From Ectocarpus siliculosus (taxonomy: Eukaryota; Sar; Phaeophyceae; Ectocarpales; Ectocarpaceae): a stretch of 64,000 nucleotides of DNA. The stretch is taken from assembly GCA_000310025.1 (NCBI GenBank), contig FN648136.1:67513-131512 (forward strand), read 5' to 3'. Below, piece by piece: positions 48,483-61,600 of this stretch; positions within the stretch are counted from its first letter, which is position 1; each line of letters opens with the position of its first letter. Under the pieces are notes generated by a model. That model saw only the letters and a program-made list of their open reading frames with translations. It had not been told where the DNA came from and did no database searches. Made by a program: the position numbers and the translations under genes.

Positions 48483-49868
48483 CGCCAAGACGGTCCATCT
48501 GCAGTATGTCGTGCTCCCGATTATGATTGCCAAGCGGTTCAACGTGAATCGTCCCAGTACTGTAGGTCTTACGAGCGTTCGGAGGGCCAAATACAACCTG
48601 CTGCTGCTCACGATTGGCAACGTGCACCTGGCGTTGCTTTTTTTCTGTCGACATAGGCAAGGAGATATACGTTGACATACCGTTCTGTCGCATTGCAATC
48701 TGCGGTGACTGGCATCGTGTAATACGTACAACAGGGGGAAAGACAAAAGTTGGGTGTCCCTACTGTTGTACATAGATATGCAACGCGTTGTTGCTGGTCG
48801 ATGTGAAAAGTCCCGCCGGATTTTCAAGGGTGTAGTGAGGCGAACGCAAGACACCCTAAAATCTCACATCTGCACAACATCTGCACAGCACGAAAACGGT
48901 TTCAATTTCCTACTTGCTATACCTACCCGTGGTGAATCTTCTCCAGAGAGATTGATCATGCGAGCAACGCTTGGGCGAATTGAGAGACGTATGTCGGGTA
49001 TGCATGATGAGCACCGTGCTCCGACAGCAGAGTTCACATCTGTTTGTGCCCGACATGAGCCACGTGATCCCGTGCAGTGCAAATAGCCGCATTCGGTACC
49101 CGAAAGAAGAGTGTTGCACCCCCGAAGGAAGAGTCAGGAATTACAAAGTGCGAGACTTGTAAATTTCCATCTTCAACACATGTTACACTTCCGCTGGCCA
49201 TGCACAAGCCCTACGCGCGTCAGCTAGATGTCCACACACAAAACCCGTGTGTAGTCGTTCATTTCGGTGACACACTCCATCCGGGACCACACGGCGCGTT
49301 ATGTGTCACATTAAACGATGCTTGAGAGCCTCTCAAGACTCGCTCGAATTCGATCCGCTGGGCTTTACCCTCAGAACAACGCAAGACTCCAAAATAGGTA
49401 CTCTTCTCGTGATCGGACCGGTGCGTTGCGCATAGCTAGCAAGTTCGACGCCACAGAAATAAGGTCGAATTCGGGTCATATGATCGTGCCGGCTGATGGC
49501 GCACTCAATCGCACCAGGTAGGGAAAGACAATCCACCAGCAGGGACATCTTCTTGCAAGCGAAGAAAATGCAACCAACACAGCAGGCGCTCCAAAATCTT
49601 CCAGGTAGACCAAAAGTCACACCGCGGTACGCTAACACTCGTCCGCCTGTGCGATAGAGCCCGCCATAACATGAATCCCTATCTCATCCTCCACACAACC
49701 AGGTAATGTCAACAAAATCTCCGAATAAAAACAACTATGTGCAAAGAAATATCCAAACAACGACAGCAGCGCAGGCAGGCGAGACACTACTACCGGGTAC
49801 TGCTTGCCCTCTGTCCCACCATGACACAAAAACAGACAGGTACACAGAATGGCGGCAAGCGGCTCACA
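48483..49868. other. Convergent intergenic region (3' UTRs of URI and 6PGD genes)
   Basis: About 1.4 kb between two stop codons on opposite strands. No gene recognised; presumably both 3' UTRs, which may overlap. Confidence 0.5.
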
Positions 49869-52800
49869 CTACAGCTCGCCCGCGATTCTACCGGTAACGT
49901 CCCCGATATCCTTGTGGGTGTCGTCCCAGAGGCAGTGGAACGTTCCCTCCTTGTCGACGCGCTCGTAGGTGTGCGCCCCGAAGAAGTCGCGCTGGGCCTG
50001 AACAAAAACAACACAAGACACAAACACGTGTACGTAACAAAGACGACGGCGAAAGAGCGCGCTCGTGACTCGCTGGGCGGTGCAAAACCATGAAAAGTAG
50101 AGGGTGTGCATGAAAGTGCGTAAAACGGCATATCGCCGACCATCCGAACTACCTATATACGAGGGACGGCATATCGCCGACCATCCGAACCACCTGTACA
50201 AGGGGACCGACTAACCTGGACCAAGTTAGCCGGCAAGCGGGCGCGGCGGTAGGAGTCGAAGTAGGAGAGGGAAGCGGTCATGGCCGGAGCGGCGATCCCG
50301 CTGGCAACGCACAGCGTCACCACGCGCCGCCAGGACGCCTGGCGCTCCAGGATCTGCGCCGTGAAGTCTGGGTCGACGAGGAGGTTGTCGAGCTCCGGGT
50401 CGCGGACGTAGGCGCGCTTGATGTCGTCGAGGAAGGCCGCTCGGATGATGCACCCTCCCTTCCAGATGCGGGCGCACTCGCCGAGGTCCACCCCCCACTC
50501 GAAGTGATTCGACGCACTCTTGATGAGGTTCATGCCCTGTCGATCGAACGCGCGGCGTGTGGCGGGGACGGGCAAGTTAGCACCGATAACAGCAGGGGCG
50601 CCCTCGACGACCCAAGGCTACACCATGTTTGTTGTTCTTGATATCGAATAATATGTTACCGTCTGCCCCCCCTACAAACACACAGCAGTGATCAAAACTA
50701 TACAGTGAGGGCGCTTCTCGCTCGGTGTCTCTGGTGCCAAACACACAGGCACATAAGAATGCGTGTTGGCGTTTTGGCATGTATCCTGCTATTAAGACTG
50801 ACGTGTTTTCATTGGTCAACCGGTTAGCGCAGTCGACGCCAACTCGACCCACACACACACCTGCGCGTAGGAGCAAATCTTGGAGCAGTAGAGGGCGGCC
50901 TTGATGTCCTCCACCAGCTGCTCCTTGGACACCTTCGGGATGTCGGTGGGTCCCGTGAGGGTCTTGGCGGCTTCGACGCGCTCGGCTTTGCGCCCGCTGA
51001 TGTAGCGGGCGTCGAGCGCCGCGGCCATTGTCGGCGCGGCGGTGCTGCGTTCGGCCGCCTCCTGGATAGTCCACCGGCCCGTGCCCTTCATGCCTGCACG
51101 TCCAGAGGGTACCAGAGGTGTGTTTTGAGAGAAAGGTTGCCGGTGCGGTGGTCGTGTATGTCTGCGACTGTCTTGCTGTACCAACTAGGGACGAGACACA
51201 CAATCGACAGCAGTACTCCTACGAACGCAAAAACGGTGTCGCGCGGTATTGTCCGTACCGGTCTTGTCGAGAATCTTGTCCACGACGTGCCCGCTGTCCG
51301 TCAGATCGTCCTTCCGGGAGAAGATGACCGCCGTGATCTCGATCAAAAAGCTCTGTCGCAGAAAAAGCGCCCGTCGTCGAAAAACAACGGAAAAGGAGGG
51401 AGGTTTCACATCTTCACATCACGGCAGGGCTGCGAGCAACAAACGACACAACAACCTGATGTACTGATTCGCGACGCGTTGACGTCTAGGTACACGGCAG
51501 TGTTTACACTTACACGTTCCCTACTTCCGGGGGAGAGAGAACAACGGCGAAAACAATGCAGACGCAACCAGATTCTTAGGCAAAAGACTCGCCGCGATAC
51601 TTGGTACTAAAGTATCCTTGTCTTCACCTGCAGTTCTCCCGTGTTCCAGTCCCCGAATGTCGCAGCAAGCTCGTCATTGTCCATTCCAGCCACGTGCTTG
51701 AGTACGTCGTACACCTGCCGAAGGAATCACGCATTGGGTGGTTGGGTAGGCGCACTTGTGAGAGCAGTGGTGGTGGCGCCTGTCTAGGCGGACGGCGCGG
51801 CCTAAAAACAATATGCTCGGGTTGTACCGTATATGTTGTTGTTGTTGTATCACAGGTCCTCATGAGAGCAAGTAAATGATGGTACCTTCCAACCAAAATC
51901 TAAGCAAGGTCACCTCGGCAATGAGCTGCATGTCTCCATACTCGACACCGTTGTGCACCATCTTGACGTAGTTGCCGGAGCCGATGCTGCCAAGGTAGGT
52001 GGTGCAAGGCCCGTCGTTCACCTGACCAACCAACGGCAGGGCAGAAAAAGCACACGCGGAAACAATTACTCCAAATACAAGAGCAGTTCAATTGACGCAC
52101 ACTCACATTTCACAGCAAGTCGGAGCAGCACGAGTGGTGCAAACCGCAGGGGGGGGGGTGTACTAACAGTCGTGCATGCCGTAGTCGTTAGACCATTGAC
52201 CTCGCATCCCTACAAAGCCGGGACGGAGAACGCCGGCTTTTCACCGGACCAGGCTCTCACATCACCAAGCGCGAAGCGCCGTGAGGTATTCGGCGGGTCG
52301 CCATGCAAGGCGCAGGGGGGGCGGGGGAGAGAGATGGTACACCCTGAAAACGTTCTCACCTGGGCGGCGCACTTGGTGATGATGGGGGCAAGCGCGTCGA
52401 ACGCCTCCTTAGGCCCGCCCGGCATGAGCGAGGGGCCGTTGCGGGCGCCCTCCTCCCCCCCGGAGATGCCCATGCCCACGAACATGATCTTCTTGGGCTC
52501 GAGCTCCTTCGCGCGGCGCTGCGAGTTCGGGAACCACTCGTTGCCGCAGTCGACCAGGATGTCCCCCTCCTCCATGAACTCGGAGAGGGTGGCGATGGTG
52601 GCGTCCACCGCCGCGCCGGCCTGGACGAGCAGGACGACCTTGCGGGGCTTGGCGAGGGACTCGATGAACTCCTTCGGCTCCTTGTAGCCGACGAGGGGGA
52701 GATCTCCCTCCTCCTTGGCACGCTCGACGGTGGCGTCGACCTTCCCGGGAGACCGGTTGCAGACGGACACGCTGAAGCCGTGGCTGGCCATGTTGAGAGC

Positions 52801-54362
52801 GAAGTTCTGCCCCATGACCTGAGGTTGTGCATGGTTGATAGGGGAGAAGAGAAGACATGGTCGTCAGCACGTTTCAGAACTGGATTGTCTGTGCGGTCCT
52901 TGCCGCCTTGTTTACTCTACAGAAGGAAGTTACAAATGCAATTCGAGGGTCATGGACATTGGAAGACTTGTTTTCTTTTTTTCTTAATACGTACCGTATG
53001 CCACGAATCCATCTCTATCTATAGAAAATAATCTAAGATCGATTAGCAATGAATCCATGAATCTACAGTTTCTTTTTTTTTCTTCTTAATATGACAAAAC
53101 GAATCCATCTCTCTCCACAGAAAACAGTCTTATTGTTTGTTAAGATTCTCCGGGACTCGAAGACGTTTCAACTGGCTGCTGGCAGCCAGCTGTTGGGTGG
53201 CCCTGCTGCTTACTGTTATATTTTCATCTTGCACCTGCCCTTCATGACACCACTGCTCTCCTCAGTCAGCTCCGAAGGGATCCCTTGTACTGTAGCACAT
53301 CGCGTTATAGGTATCTCAAACGTAGGGTTCGCAAACTTCCCGACCAAACAGCAGCGTCGTGCCGGCATTTGAAAGCATGACCCGTATGCATACACCATCC
53401 GAATTGTTATATAAGGTACAATATAACTAGACCACGGTAGGGACCCGCCCCCCACAGCAGTAAAAGCTGGCAAGTAATCTGTTACAACAAATAATCAACA
53501 TCATGTTGCATCATGCAGCAGGAATCATGCGCGTTTTCCTGCAACTTCCGACAAAATCGCGTTTGTGCGTACTCCCCTCTCTCGCGCTCACTCTGCTGTA
53601 CTCCGAAAATTTGCAACGTGCTCTTGAGGCTGGAAAGACTACTCGAAACAATAGAGTGGCTTTGACCTGTTCGAGGGGCGCTCCACAACAACACACACCG
53701 CCGGGTCGCACGTGTATGCTATCTACATACCTACAATACTAAGCACGAGCTGTGTTGGTAAACTTGCAAGTTGGGATTAGAGCTGGTACATATGGATTTA
53801 TATGAACCGGAAGAACGGTGTAAAAGCCGGGCAGATCGGCAATCGGTCGAGGAAAAGAGATAAAAACGTTGTCTGCAAGGGTAGAGAGCGCAAGCCCCCC
53901 GTTTGCCACAAACACACGAAAGGCTGGACCCTCATTGCGATGGCTCTGGTTGTAAAGCGGGGTGCATCTTGGTGCGAAGTCTAGACTACTGCTGTTCAGC
54001 GAACAGCTACAAACAGGTGCACTGCACATAGGGATGCGGCTAAAGTCATGTGATCTCTACAGCCTGCGCCCCGTCGTCCGCTCCTAATTGCAAGAATATT
54101 AGTCAAGCAGGACCAAGGGACCGTCAAGTGTACCAAGGCGGACACCAACGCTTCGCAACACACTAGGTAGCGACAAAACAACAGAGCCGGCGGCGAGCGG
54201 ACTCGCTGCTCGCTGTAGCAGACATAGAAACCACGCTCTTGTACAGAGGCCCAGGCCGCACGCGCGACCGACCCAGCGAGCACAATCATCTCTTGTCCTT
54301 ACCGCCAAGCCATAGAGGCCAATGTCGGACAGCGCTTGCTCAGGAGGGGGTGTAGTCGTCAT
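49869..54362 (-). CDS. 6-phosphogluconate dehydrogenase (decarboxylating), 496 aa, 8 exons
   Basis: Oxidises 6-phosphogluconate to ribulose 5-phosphate, giving CO2 and NADPH. Exons (minus strand): 54362-54303, 52818-52360, 52021-51914, 51714-51628, 51352-51259, 51093-50861, 50536-50216, 49997-49869; all phases close. The short first exon, starting [20 protein letters not shown], supplies half of the coenzyme fold; exon 2 continues [15 protein letters not shown] and NRSP. The family signature [15 protein letters not shown] lies at about residues 141-155 and the catalytic [14 protein letters not shown] at 192-205 (Lys193). The C-terminal all-helical domain has GTGRWT, SYAQGMNLI and [13 protein letters not shown]. 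The length is normal for the family. No presequence is visible, so it is probably cytosolic. It is divergent from the G6PD gene, which catalyses the first step of the same pathway. Confidence 0.95.
50125..50200. repeat. Two-copy 40-bp tandem repeat
   Basis: ACGGCATATCGCCGACCATC occurs at 50125 and 50165, followed each time by CGAACYACCT. It lies in the last intron of the 6PGD gene, just past the donor at 50215. Confidence 0.95.
50784..50840 (-). repeat. Dispersed repeat A, copy 3
   Basis: 57 bases matching 10207-10264 in the opposite orientation, ending in the same GCAGG. It lies in the sixth intron of the 6PGD gene (50537-50860), only about 20 bases after the donor. Confidence 0.8.
52150..52303 (-). 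repeat. Intronic repeat C, copy 2 (intact)
   Basis: About 154 bases in intron 2 of the 6PGD gene (52022-52359), read in the sense of that gene. It contains TCTAACGACTACGGCATGC and a run of C on the transcript strand. Matches 47362-47600 throughout and 56073-56134 in its 3' half. Confidence 0.85.
52980..53130. repeat. Imperfect direct repeat, period about 100
   Basis: TTCTTAATA, ACGAATCCATCTCT and AGAAAA recur in the same order at about 52981-53035 and 53083-53135. It lies in intron 1 of the 6PGD gene. Confidence 0.6.
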
Positions 54363-55653
54363 GATGGTTGTAAGGCAGGTCTCTTGGTGAGTTGATTGGG
54401 GCAGCAGCAGGCAGCAGGAGGCTTGGGTCCGAAGAGTGAGCAAGGAGCAAAGGGGCGGGAGGCGGGAGGCACTCGCGAATCAGGTTTGGTTCTCGGGTTC
54501 CGGCACGTTCCGGTTGATCGGTGAAATCGAAAATCGGGCAAAATGCAAGTTTTAATGTCCCGTCCCCCCGCGCAGGAAGCAGCCAAGCAGCCCCGCCTCG
54601 GAAGCATCCCAGCTCAATCATCCTTCACACACCGCACACAAGTCACCCTCTCGCGACGCCCACCCCGAAAGCTGGTCCCAATCACCAAGCAACCTAAACG
54701 TTGGTAGGTCTTCTTAACGGGCGCACCGACGCAACAGGTGTGAGAGAGCATGTCTGTGCGGGCGTGTGCAGCCTTTTTTTCGGTACACTTGCTCGATCCT
54801 TTTCCATCGCAGCTGCTACACCCGATGGTTCATGTGCGCGTGGCGCGCACGTTTGTAGCCACCGGTTGCTTGTCTCTCGTCCACCACACCTATGCTTGAT
54901 TTTTTGGCTTTTGGTGTTGCGCTTGTTACCCGCTAATGCTTGTTGAACAGCAGTCGCGGAGAACAAGAATGTATGTACCGCGGGCCTATAGACTCACTTG
55001 AAATTGTGGGAGATCAAGCAGAGCTGTTACCCCGCAACAACGGCGAAGGGCAGACGGAAGGCCCTTTGCTTGCAGCAGTCAAGGTTCAGCGACATTAGCC
55101 GGGACGTCGGTTTGATGAACTCGTTCATTGCCTGCTGTGGATGCTGGTAGTTCAGCAGCGGGCGTTGGGCCTTCAGTCTCGGACCAACGTATGCACAGAT
55201 ACAGGCAACGACAGGACCTCAAAATGCCGGCGGTGCGCAAAACTGTTTCTTCCCCAGTTATTTCTGGCGAACAGACCTCTTTGCAAAATAGAGCACCGCC
55301 GTGGTGTAGGGAACGAAAGCGAGTACAAGTATCAATGGTGTAATCTGCTACGTGCATGTGCTTGTAGGCTTCCCGTGTTGGAATTTCCTCCGGACGTGGA
55401 CGTCTGAGTGTGATACATCCACACACAAGGTCCCTTTTTACACTTGGTACGCAGTAGACACGGTGTGTGCGAAGAGCTCATGATTCTAACAGAGCTCGGG
55501 ACGATTAGGGAAGTGGTCCGCCAGATCTCCCGATCTTGTTACTGAGAGCAGTACTGCTTTGCCTGCTGTGCAGGTGTATTGTACAACCGTGAGGGATAGT
55601 TGTTTCTATGGCTAACGCATCTGCCGAACGTGTGCCATGTGCGCAACAGGAGC
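54363..55653. promoter_or_regulatory. Shared upstream region of the 6PGD and G6PD genes
   Basis: The 1,291 bases between the start codons of two divergent genes for consecutive NADPH-making steps. Both 5' UTRs and promoters must lie here or in undetected upstream exons. A palindrome-like GGCACGTTCCGG stretch lies at 54500-54512. No defined element can be named from sequence alone. Confidence 0.45.
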
Positions 55654-58600
55654 ATGGCTGAGAGAAAGAAGAGCGGGTGCGGATACTTGCAGCACGCGCT
55701 CAGCATCGTGGTCGTCGGGGCCAGCGGTGACCTCGCCAAGAAGAAGGTAACTACAGTACAAGTTAATGTGTGCGTCAAGCACGTCTTGCGCTTCCCTCCG
55801 TCGAGGTGTCGAGACGAGATTCTGCCACAACCGCCGAGCGGTCTCAAAGAATCGCGCATATCTTGTCGCATCGATGGAAAGGGGTGCCGCAGCAGTTATT
55901 GGTGATTGCAAGCTGAACAGTCGCCGAACGCACGTCGTCCTTCATCCTACCCATCTGGATGAATCAATCCATGACATATCTACAGTAGCAAACGCGAGGA
56001 TGATAACCAGATTCTGCTTCACCCTTGTGAGCCGTAGCCTGGGCCGGCGAAAACTTTCTATCCATGCATTGAAGGGATGCGAGGTCAATGGTCTAACGAC
56101 TACGGCATGCCTCTAAATGAGTACACCCCCCACACACACACACCTCGCTCTGCCCGCAGACCTTCCCGGCGTTACTGGACCTCTACCGTCATGACTTCCT
56201 CCCCAAGAGCGTGACGATATGTGGTTACTCCAGGTCCAAGATGTCCGACGAGGACCTGCGCACGAAGATCAAGCCTTACCTGGTCAAGAAGGATGCTGCA
56301 CCGGACCCTGTCGTCGAAAAATTTCTCGGGCGCGTCTACTACCGTTCTGGTGAGTGAAGACAATGCTCTGTGGAGGGAGTGTGTGCGTTTGGTGTTGCTG
56401 TCGGTGCACGGCTGCGTGGTCAAGTAGAGGGAAAGTCGGACCGTTGCTTTTGGGGCAGGGCGATCCGCTCCCAAATGAGTCAGCCGCGTCCGCATGAGTC
56501 ATCCCCCCGTTAGTCCTTTCTGCCTTCGTGCGTATCGACATGTGGTATGGCCAACGGCTAACATTATCAAGGCCATATTTTCTTCTTGGAAATTAGGTCA
56601 ATTACGAATTTCCTTCCATCTTTCTTGCGGTCAGGCGTCTTTGTCTAGTTGTTCCGACGTGTTTGTTACATACGTACGCGAATTCCTGCAATTTGGGGTC
56701 TGTCGTTTGGCTGCGCTTGGTGGGCTGATCTGGCACGTAGGTGTCGTACCGCGCGTTCTCCGAACCGGGCGCTACGCACCTCAACAACACATGATTGGCA
56801 CTCTCTCGCGTGCCTCCGAAACAAGTGCCCCGTGTGTATCGCGTAATTTTTCGAAAACAGGGGGTTATGGCTCGGTCGAGGCCATGAGCAAGATGGTCGC
56901 AGACCTCGAGGTTTGGGAAGGGCAAACCGGCGACGCGTCACTTATCGTCGACCCTGAGAGCAAAACCGTCAAGCACGGGCATAGGGCGGCCAACCGTGTG
57001 TGAGTGGGTTGTATCTATTGAAACGAAACACAATTGTTGTGGGGGTCTATATTTTTCTTGTTTTTTCATACCCAAGGACACTTTCGCGTTGGTGTTTGCC
57101 AGCAATCAAGTACTTCTTTACAGCGACGGGTGAATCCTCGCGATAGCTTTCGGAATAATGATATTTTTCCATTTTCTGTCGGTAAGTGTCTGATCCTTGC
57201 GTGCCGGCACTCAAAATGACTGCCAGTGAGTTAATCGGTTTCGGCCCAGATGTGTTGGCATGGTGTGTTGATCGCCTTGGACATTGGTTATCTCATGGTT
57301 GTAGTCAGCCTTGTGTTTTGCTCCCTGTCTGTCTGTCTCTCTCCTCTCTCTCTCTCTCACTCTCTCACACACTCTCTCTCTCTCTCTCCTCTATGTGACT
57401 CTCTCGTTTACGATCTGCGCCCCCCCCTCCATATAGGTACTACTTCGCGATCCCGCCCAACGTATTCCTCGACACCGCGGCGTCAATCAAACAAGTGGGC
57501 TTGAGCGCCACGGGCTTCACGCGACTTGTGGTCGAGAAACGTGAGTCTCGAAGACTGATGAGGGTAGTCATAACTTTCGCACTAAAGATCAATGTGGTCA
57601 GCTTGTGGGGTTCTCCTTCGTGTGCGGTGGTGATTCTCACTTGGAAGGCGGCCATTACCGTCTGCAACACACATACCACACTCGGTGGCGTCATTTTACC
57701 AGTCAACATGGACCCAAAAACATTACAAAAACTACTGTCAGGCCACGTCCCATTATTTATATTGTAGAATCCTAAACCTCTCGCCGGGGTGTGTATTATT
57801 TTGTCGGAAGAACGCCAACTTCAGGGTTACGGCGCGGTAATCAGTCGCCTCACGCATCTTCTACGCTGTATTATCATTATCTTGGGCGGTCCTCGTTTCC
57901 ACCCCTTGACTATCTTAGCTTCCTCTTTGTTGTCGTCCTCGTCTCTTGCCGGTCTTGCAGCCTTCGGCCACGACTACGATTCTGCCCTCAAGGTCAGACT
58001 TCAGCAACGACAACAAGTCGTTGCGGATTGATTGCTCGTTGTGTCTCTCGCACATGGATTTGAGTCTTACGCCTGACCCTGCCGGAGTAGAGTAAAGCGC
58101 CGTGGCAAATTGTATGTTGGCGTTGCGTTGCGCTGTACGGCTGGCCGGAGAAGAGTCCTTTTTCGAGAGGCAACCCAGCCCGCGCCGTTTTGGTGCTGAG
58201 ATTTTGTAAGCCCTCTGTTTCTGATCGCTCTCGTAGCAGCAAGAGGCGTTACAAGGCAGATCTTGCTCGTGTGCCAACTCGTCGATGCGCACGTGCGTGT
58301 TTGTGCCCGAAGCGAGCGGTAACTAACAACCCTGCTGCTGCTGCGCTTATAAATCGATCCACAGCTGACCGACGACCTCGGCGCACACTTCGACGAGTCG
58401 TACGTGTACCGTATTGACCACTACCTCGGGAAAGAGATGACCCAGAACCTGCTCGTCCTACGGTTCTCCAACACCATGTTCGAGCCCATCTGGAACCGCG
58501 ACTCCGTGCAGAGCGTGACGTTCACCTTCAAGGAGAACTTTGGGACGGAAGGCCGAGGGGGATACTTCGACAGGTCAGCGTGTGCTCTCTTCTCTCTGGG

Positions 58601-61600
58601 CTGATTTGAGATGTGGTTTGACAAGCCTTGTTGTGCGCAGAGAGTCCACCTGTTCGCGATTTGAACTTTTCGGCGCATGTGATAGACGAAGTGAGTGTTA
58701 TTTCGTCCCATCGGTTCTGGGACCAGTCTGCTACACCTTTGGGGAGGAAGGTAATGCAGGCCTGTTTATGTCTTTGTCCCATCTGCCCCCCGCCTTGGTT
58801 CCCGGTCGTGGCCAAACCCAACGCCTGCTCTCGTTCTCTCGTTTCGTTCTTGTCGCTGCTCCAGATATGGGATCATCCGAGACGTGATCCAAAACCACCT
58901 TATGCAGGTAGGCACGGGGGCGGCTCATTGAAAGATGCACTCGGCATGGATGCAGTCAGTTTTCTTTGTCGATGATGGGTCAGAGAATAACATGAAGCCG
59001 AATGGGTAAGTAGGGGTGTGTGGGTATAGCGACAACCTCGCAGCTACCGAAGGCCTTCTCAGGCCAGCGTGGGTGTATGTGCCATTGTCCCAGGTCATCT
59101 CTTGGTCGTAGAATCTGTGCACACTCACTCCTGAGTATTCGCCTCATGACTGAAGTGTGTACCAGTATATTGTACCTCTGTCGCGGTGCCCCCTCCGTTG
59201 AAGCTTGTGCCGCGTCCCGCGACGTGGATTGCTCTGTTTTGGTACGGGACAGGTGTTCACGCTCATCGCAATGGAGCAGCCGATTCGCGTCTCGGGCAGC
59301 GGTTCCGCGGACTACGTTCGTGATGCCAAGGTGACAGGACGTCACTTGACATCGGCTGGACCGCAGAGCAGAAGCTTGATCGGTGCACAGAGGTTTTGCC
59401 GTACGTAACGAGGGCGGGCGCCTCCCGCTCTTCGTCAGCCTGAGCAGAGTTGGAGACTGAATGGAAGGATGACCGGCTATCGGTACGGCCGGCGAGGAGC
59501 AAAAAACGATTAACAAACACCCCTACCCCACCCTCCACCGTCAATGGTCCACCGCTAAGGCATGCGAAACATGAAAGAGTACGCCCCACCCCGCCCCACC
59601 CATATGTCTTCACGAACAGGTGGCCGTGTTGAAAGCCATCGAACCTGTCCGTGCGGAGAACGTAGTCCTTGGACAGTACCTCGGGAGCGATGACGGAACA
59701 CAGCCTGGGTACAAGGACGGTGAGTCTAACCTAAGTGTGTGGTTGGATATTTACCAGACATGCCCAACGTGGAGGGGGGGGACGAGTTGTCGTCGCTGAC
59801 TAGTAGTGCCATGGCGACAGCACGACTACACATTTCTGAGGTATTTATTTAACCCTGCTCTATCGAGCGGTTTTGCTCCTCCCTGAATGATCCCGTTCGT
59901 CCCTTGGGACAAACCTCTTCTGTTCGGCGTGGCTTGTTGTTCTTTGGCCTGCCAGATGCCGGGGTGCCGGACGACTCGAACACGCCTACCTTCGCCACGT
60001 GCGTGCTGTTCGTCAAGAACCGGCGGTGGGACGGTGTTCCCTTCATCTTCAAGGCGGGGAAAGCCCTCAACGAGACAAAGGCCGAGGCAAGTCTTAGCTT
60101 TTCAATCTTGCGAGGTTTCTTAGCAAACGGAAACCGTGAGGCTCGGGAGTATGTACACAGGAAGGGGGCCGCGGGGACGGGTACCGGACAGAGTTGATGT
60201 CATAGATTGAAAATCGGAACGCCCACATTCCGTGAAGGGAGAAAGGATTCGAAACGTTCCGGATGGAAAATCATGAAGAGGGTCGAAAACGACAATTGCA
60301 ACGCACGAAGAAGTTTCGCTCTCGTTGATTGGTCTTCCCCAAAATGAAGAATCAACGAAAACACGGCGTACCATTATTTCCTCTTTTGCTGCACGCTACA
60401 TGTAGCTTGTCTTGAGAGAGTTGTGGTGTTTGCTAGCGTCGGTAGTGTCGACGACTCTTGACGTATGTAGCGTGTAGCATTAAAAAGAGAGTGGAAAAGC
60501 CAGGTACCATAAGGTTGCGAGTTGCGCACGGGGGTGCCATCGATTTTCAACACGTAACTTCTCCACAGCCAGAACGGTGCGAGCGCCAACTGATACTTGT
60601 CAGGAAAGCTCTCGATGAGATATTTCCAAAACCGCCCTTTTCGACAGCAGCAGTGGTATTCTAACCTCCTGGTTGTGGAGAAATTTCGCTTTGAAAATCG
60701 CTCGCACCCCTGTGCGCTGACTCGCAACCTTACGGTACACAATATTAATAATGGTTGTGCCGATTTTCGGCCCTTTCCATTTCCGCTACTCCTACTGGTC
60801 TTTCCCAACCGCAACATCAGGTGCGTGTGCAGTTCAAAGACGTACCTTCAGGCTCGTTCCTTTTCGACGACAAACCTCTCCCGCGAAACGAGCTCGTGAT
60901 GAAGCTCAAGCCGGAGGAGTCGATCTACTTCAAGACCAACGTCAAGGCGCCGGGCCTGGCCAACAAGCCGATCCAGTCCGAGCTCGACCTGAGCTACGGG
61001 GAGCGTTACCCATCGCTGTACAAGTACGTCGGGTGTTCTTGGGAGTACAATATGGCGACGCCATGTGCATATGCTGCCGTACATGAATGATTTTATTGTT
61101 GTACGCAATGTACATCGTACAATAGGGCGACACAACAGTGTACGTGCATGGATGTTTTTCTTTTGTTGGACATTGGGTCGACTAGCAAGGGAAGAGGGAG
61201 GGTGTTGGTGTTCTGGACGGATGGGCTGGAGGAGTAGTTCGTTCGAGGAGACGTTGCAGAAGAATCTAAAGGTCGAACGGCACGGCTCCGCCTGCGTGTA
61301 CCCTACGGAGTAGTCGGCGCGCTCCGTGATAGCCTTGCCCCCTCTAGATGATGTTAATGTCGTTGACAAAAGGAACGAGAGAAACCCCGGTCTCATTGGT
61401 GGTAGGCGCGCGTCGAAAACATGGCGTGTGAAGAAACAAACAACAACCTGAGCTGGAAACAACGACGCCAGTTCTTGGCCATCTCATTGGAATGCTTCCG
61501 ACAACACTGAAGCACCCCCCCTATAGCGTCAGCAGACGTACTCAAGTGTACCGGAAGAACAAGGCGCATGCACTTACACACGCACTTACACACACCACAC

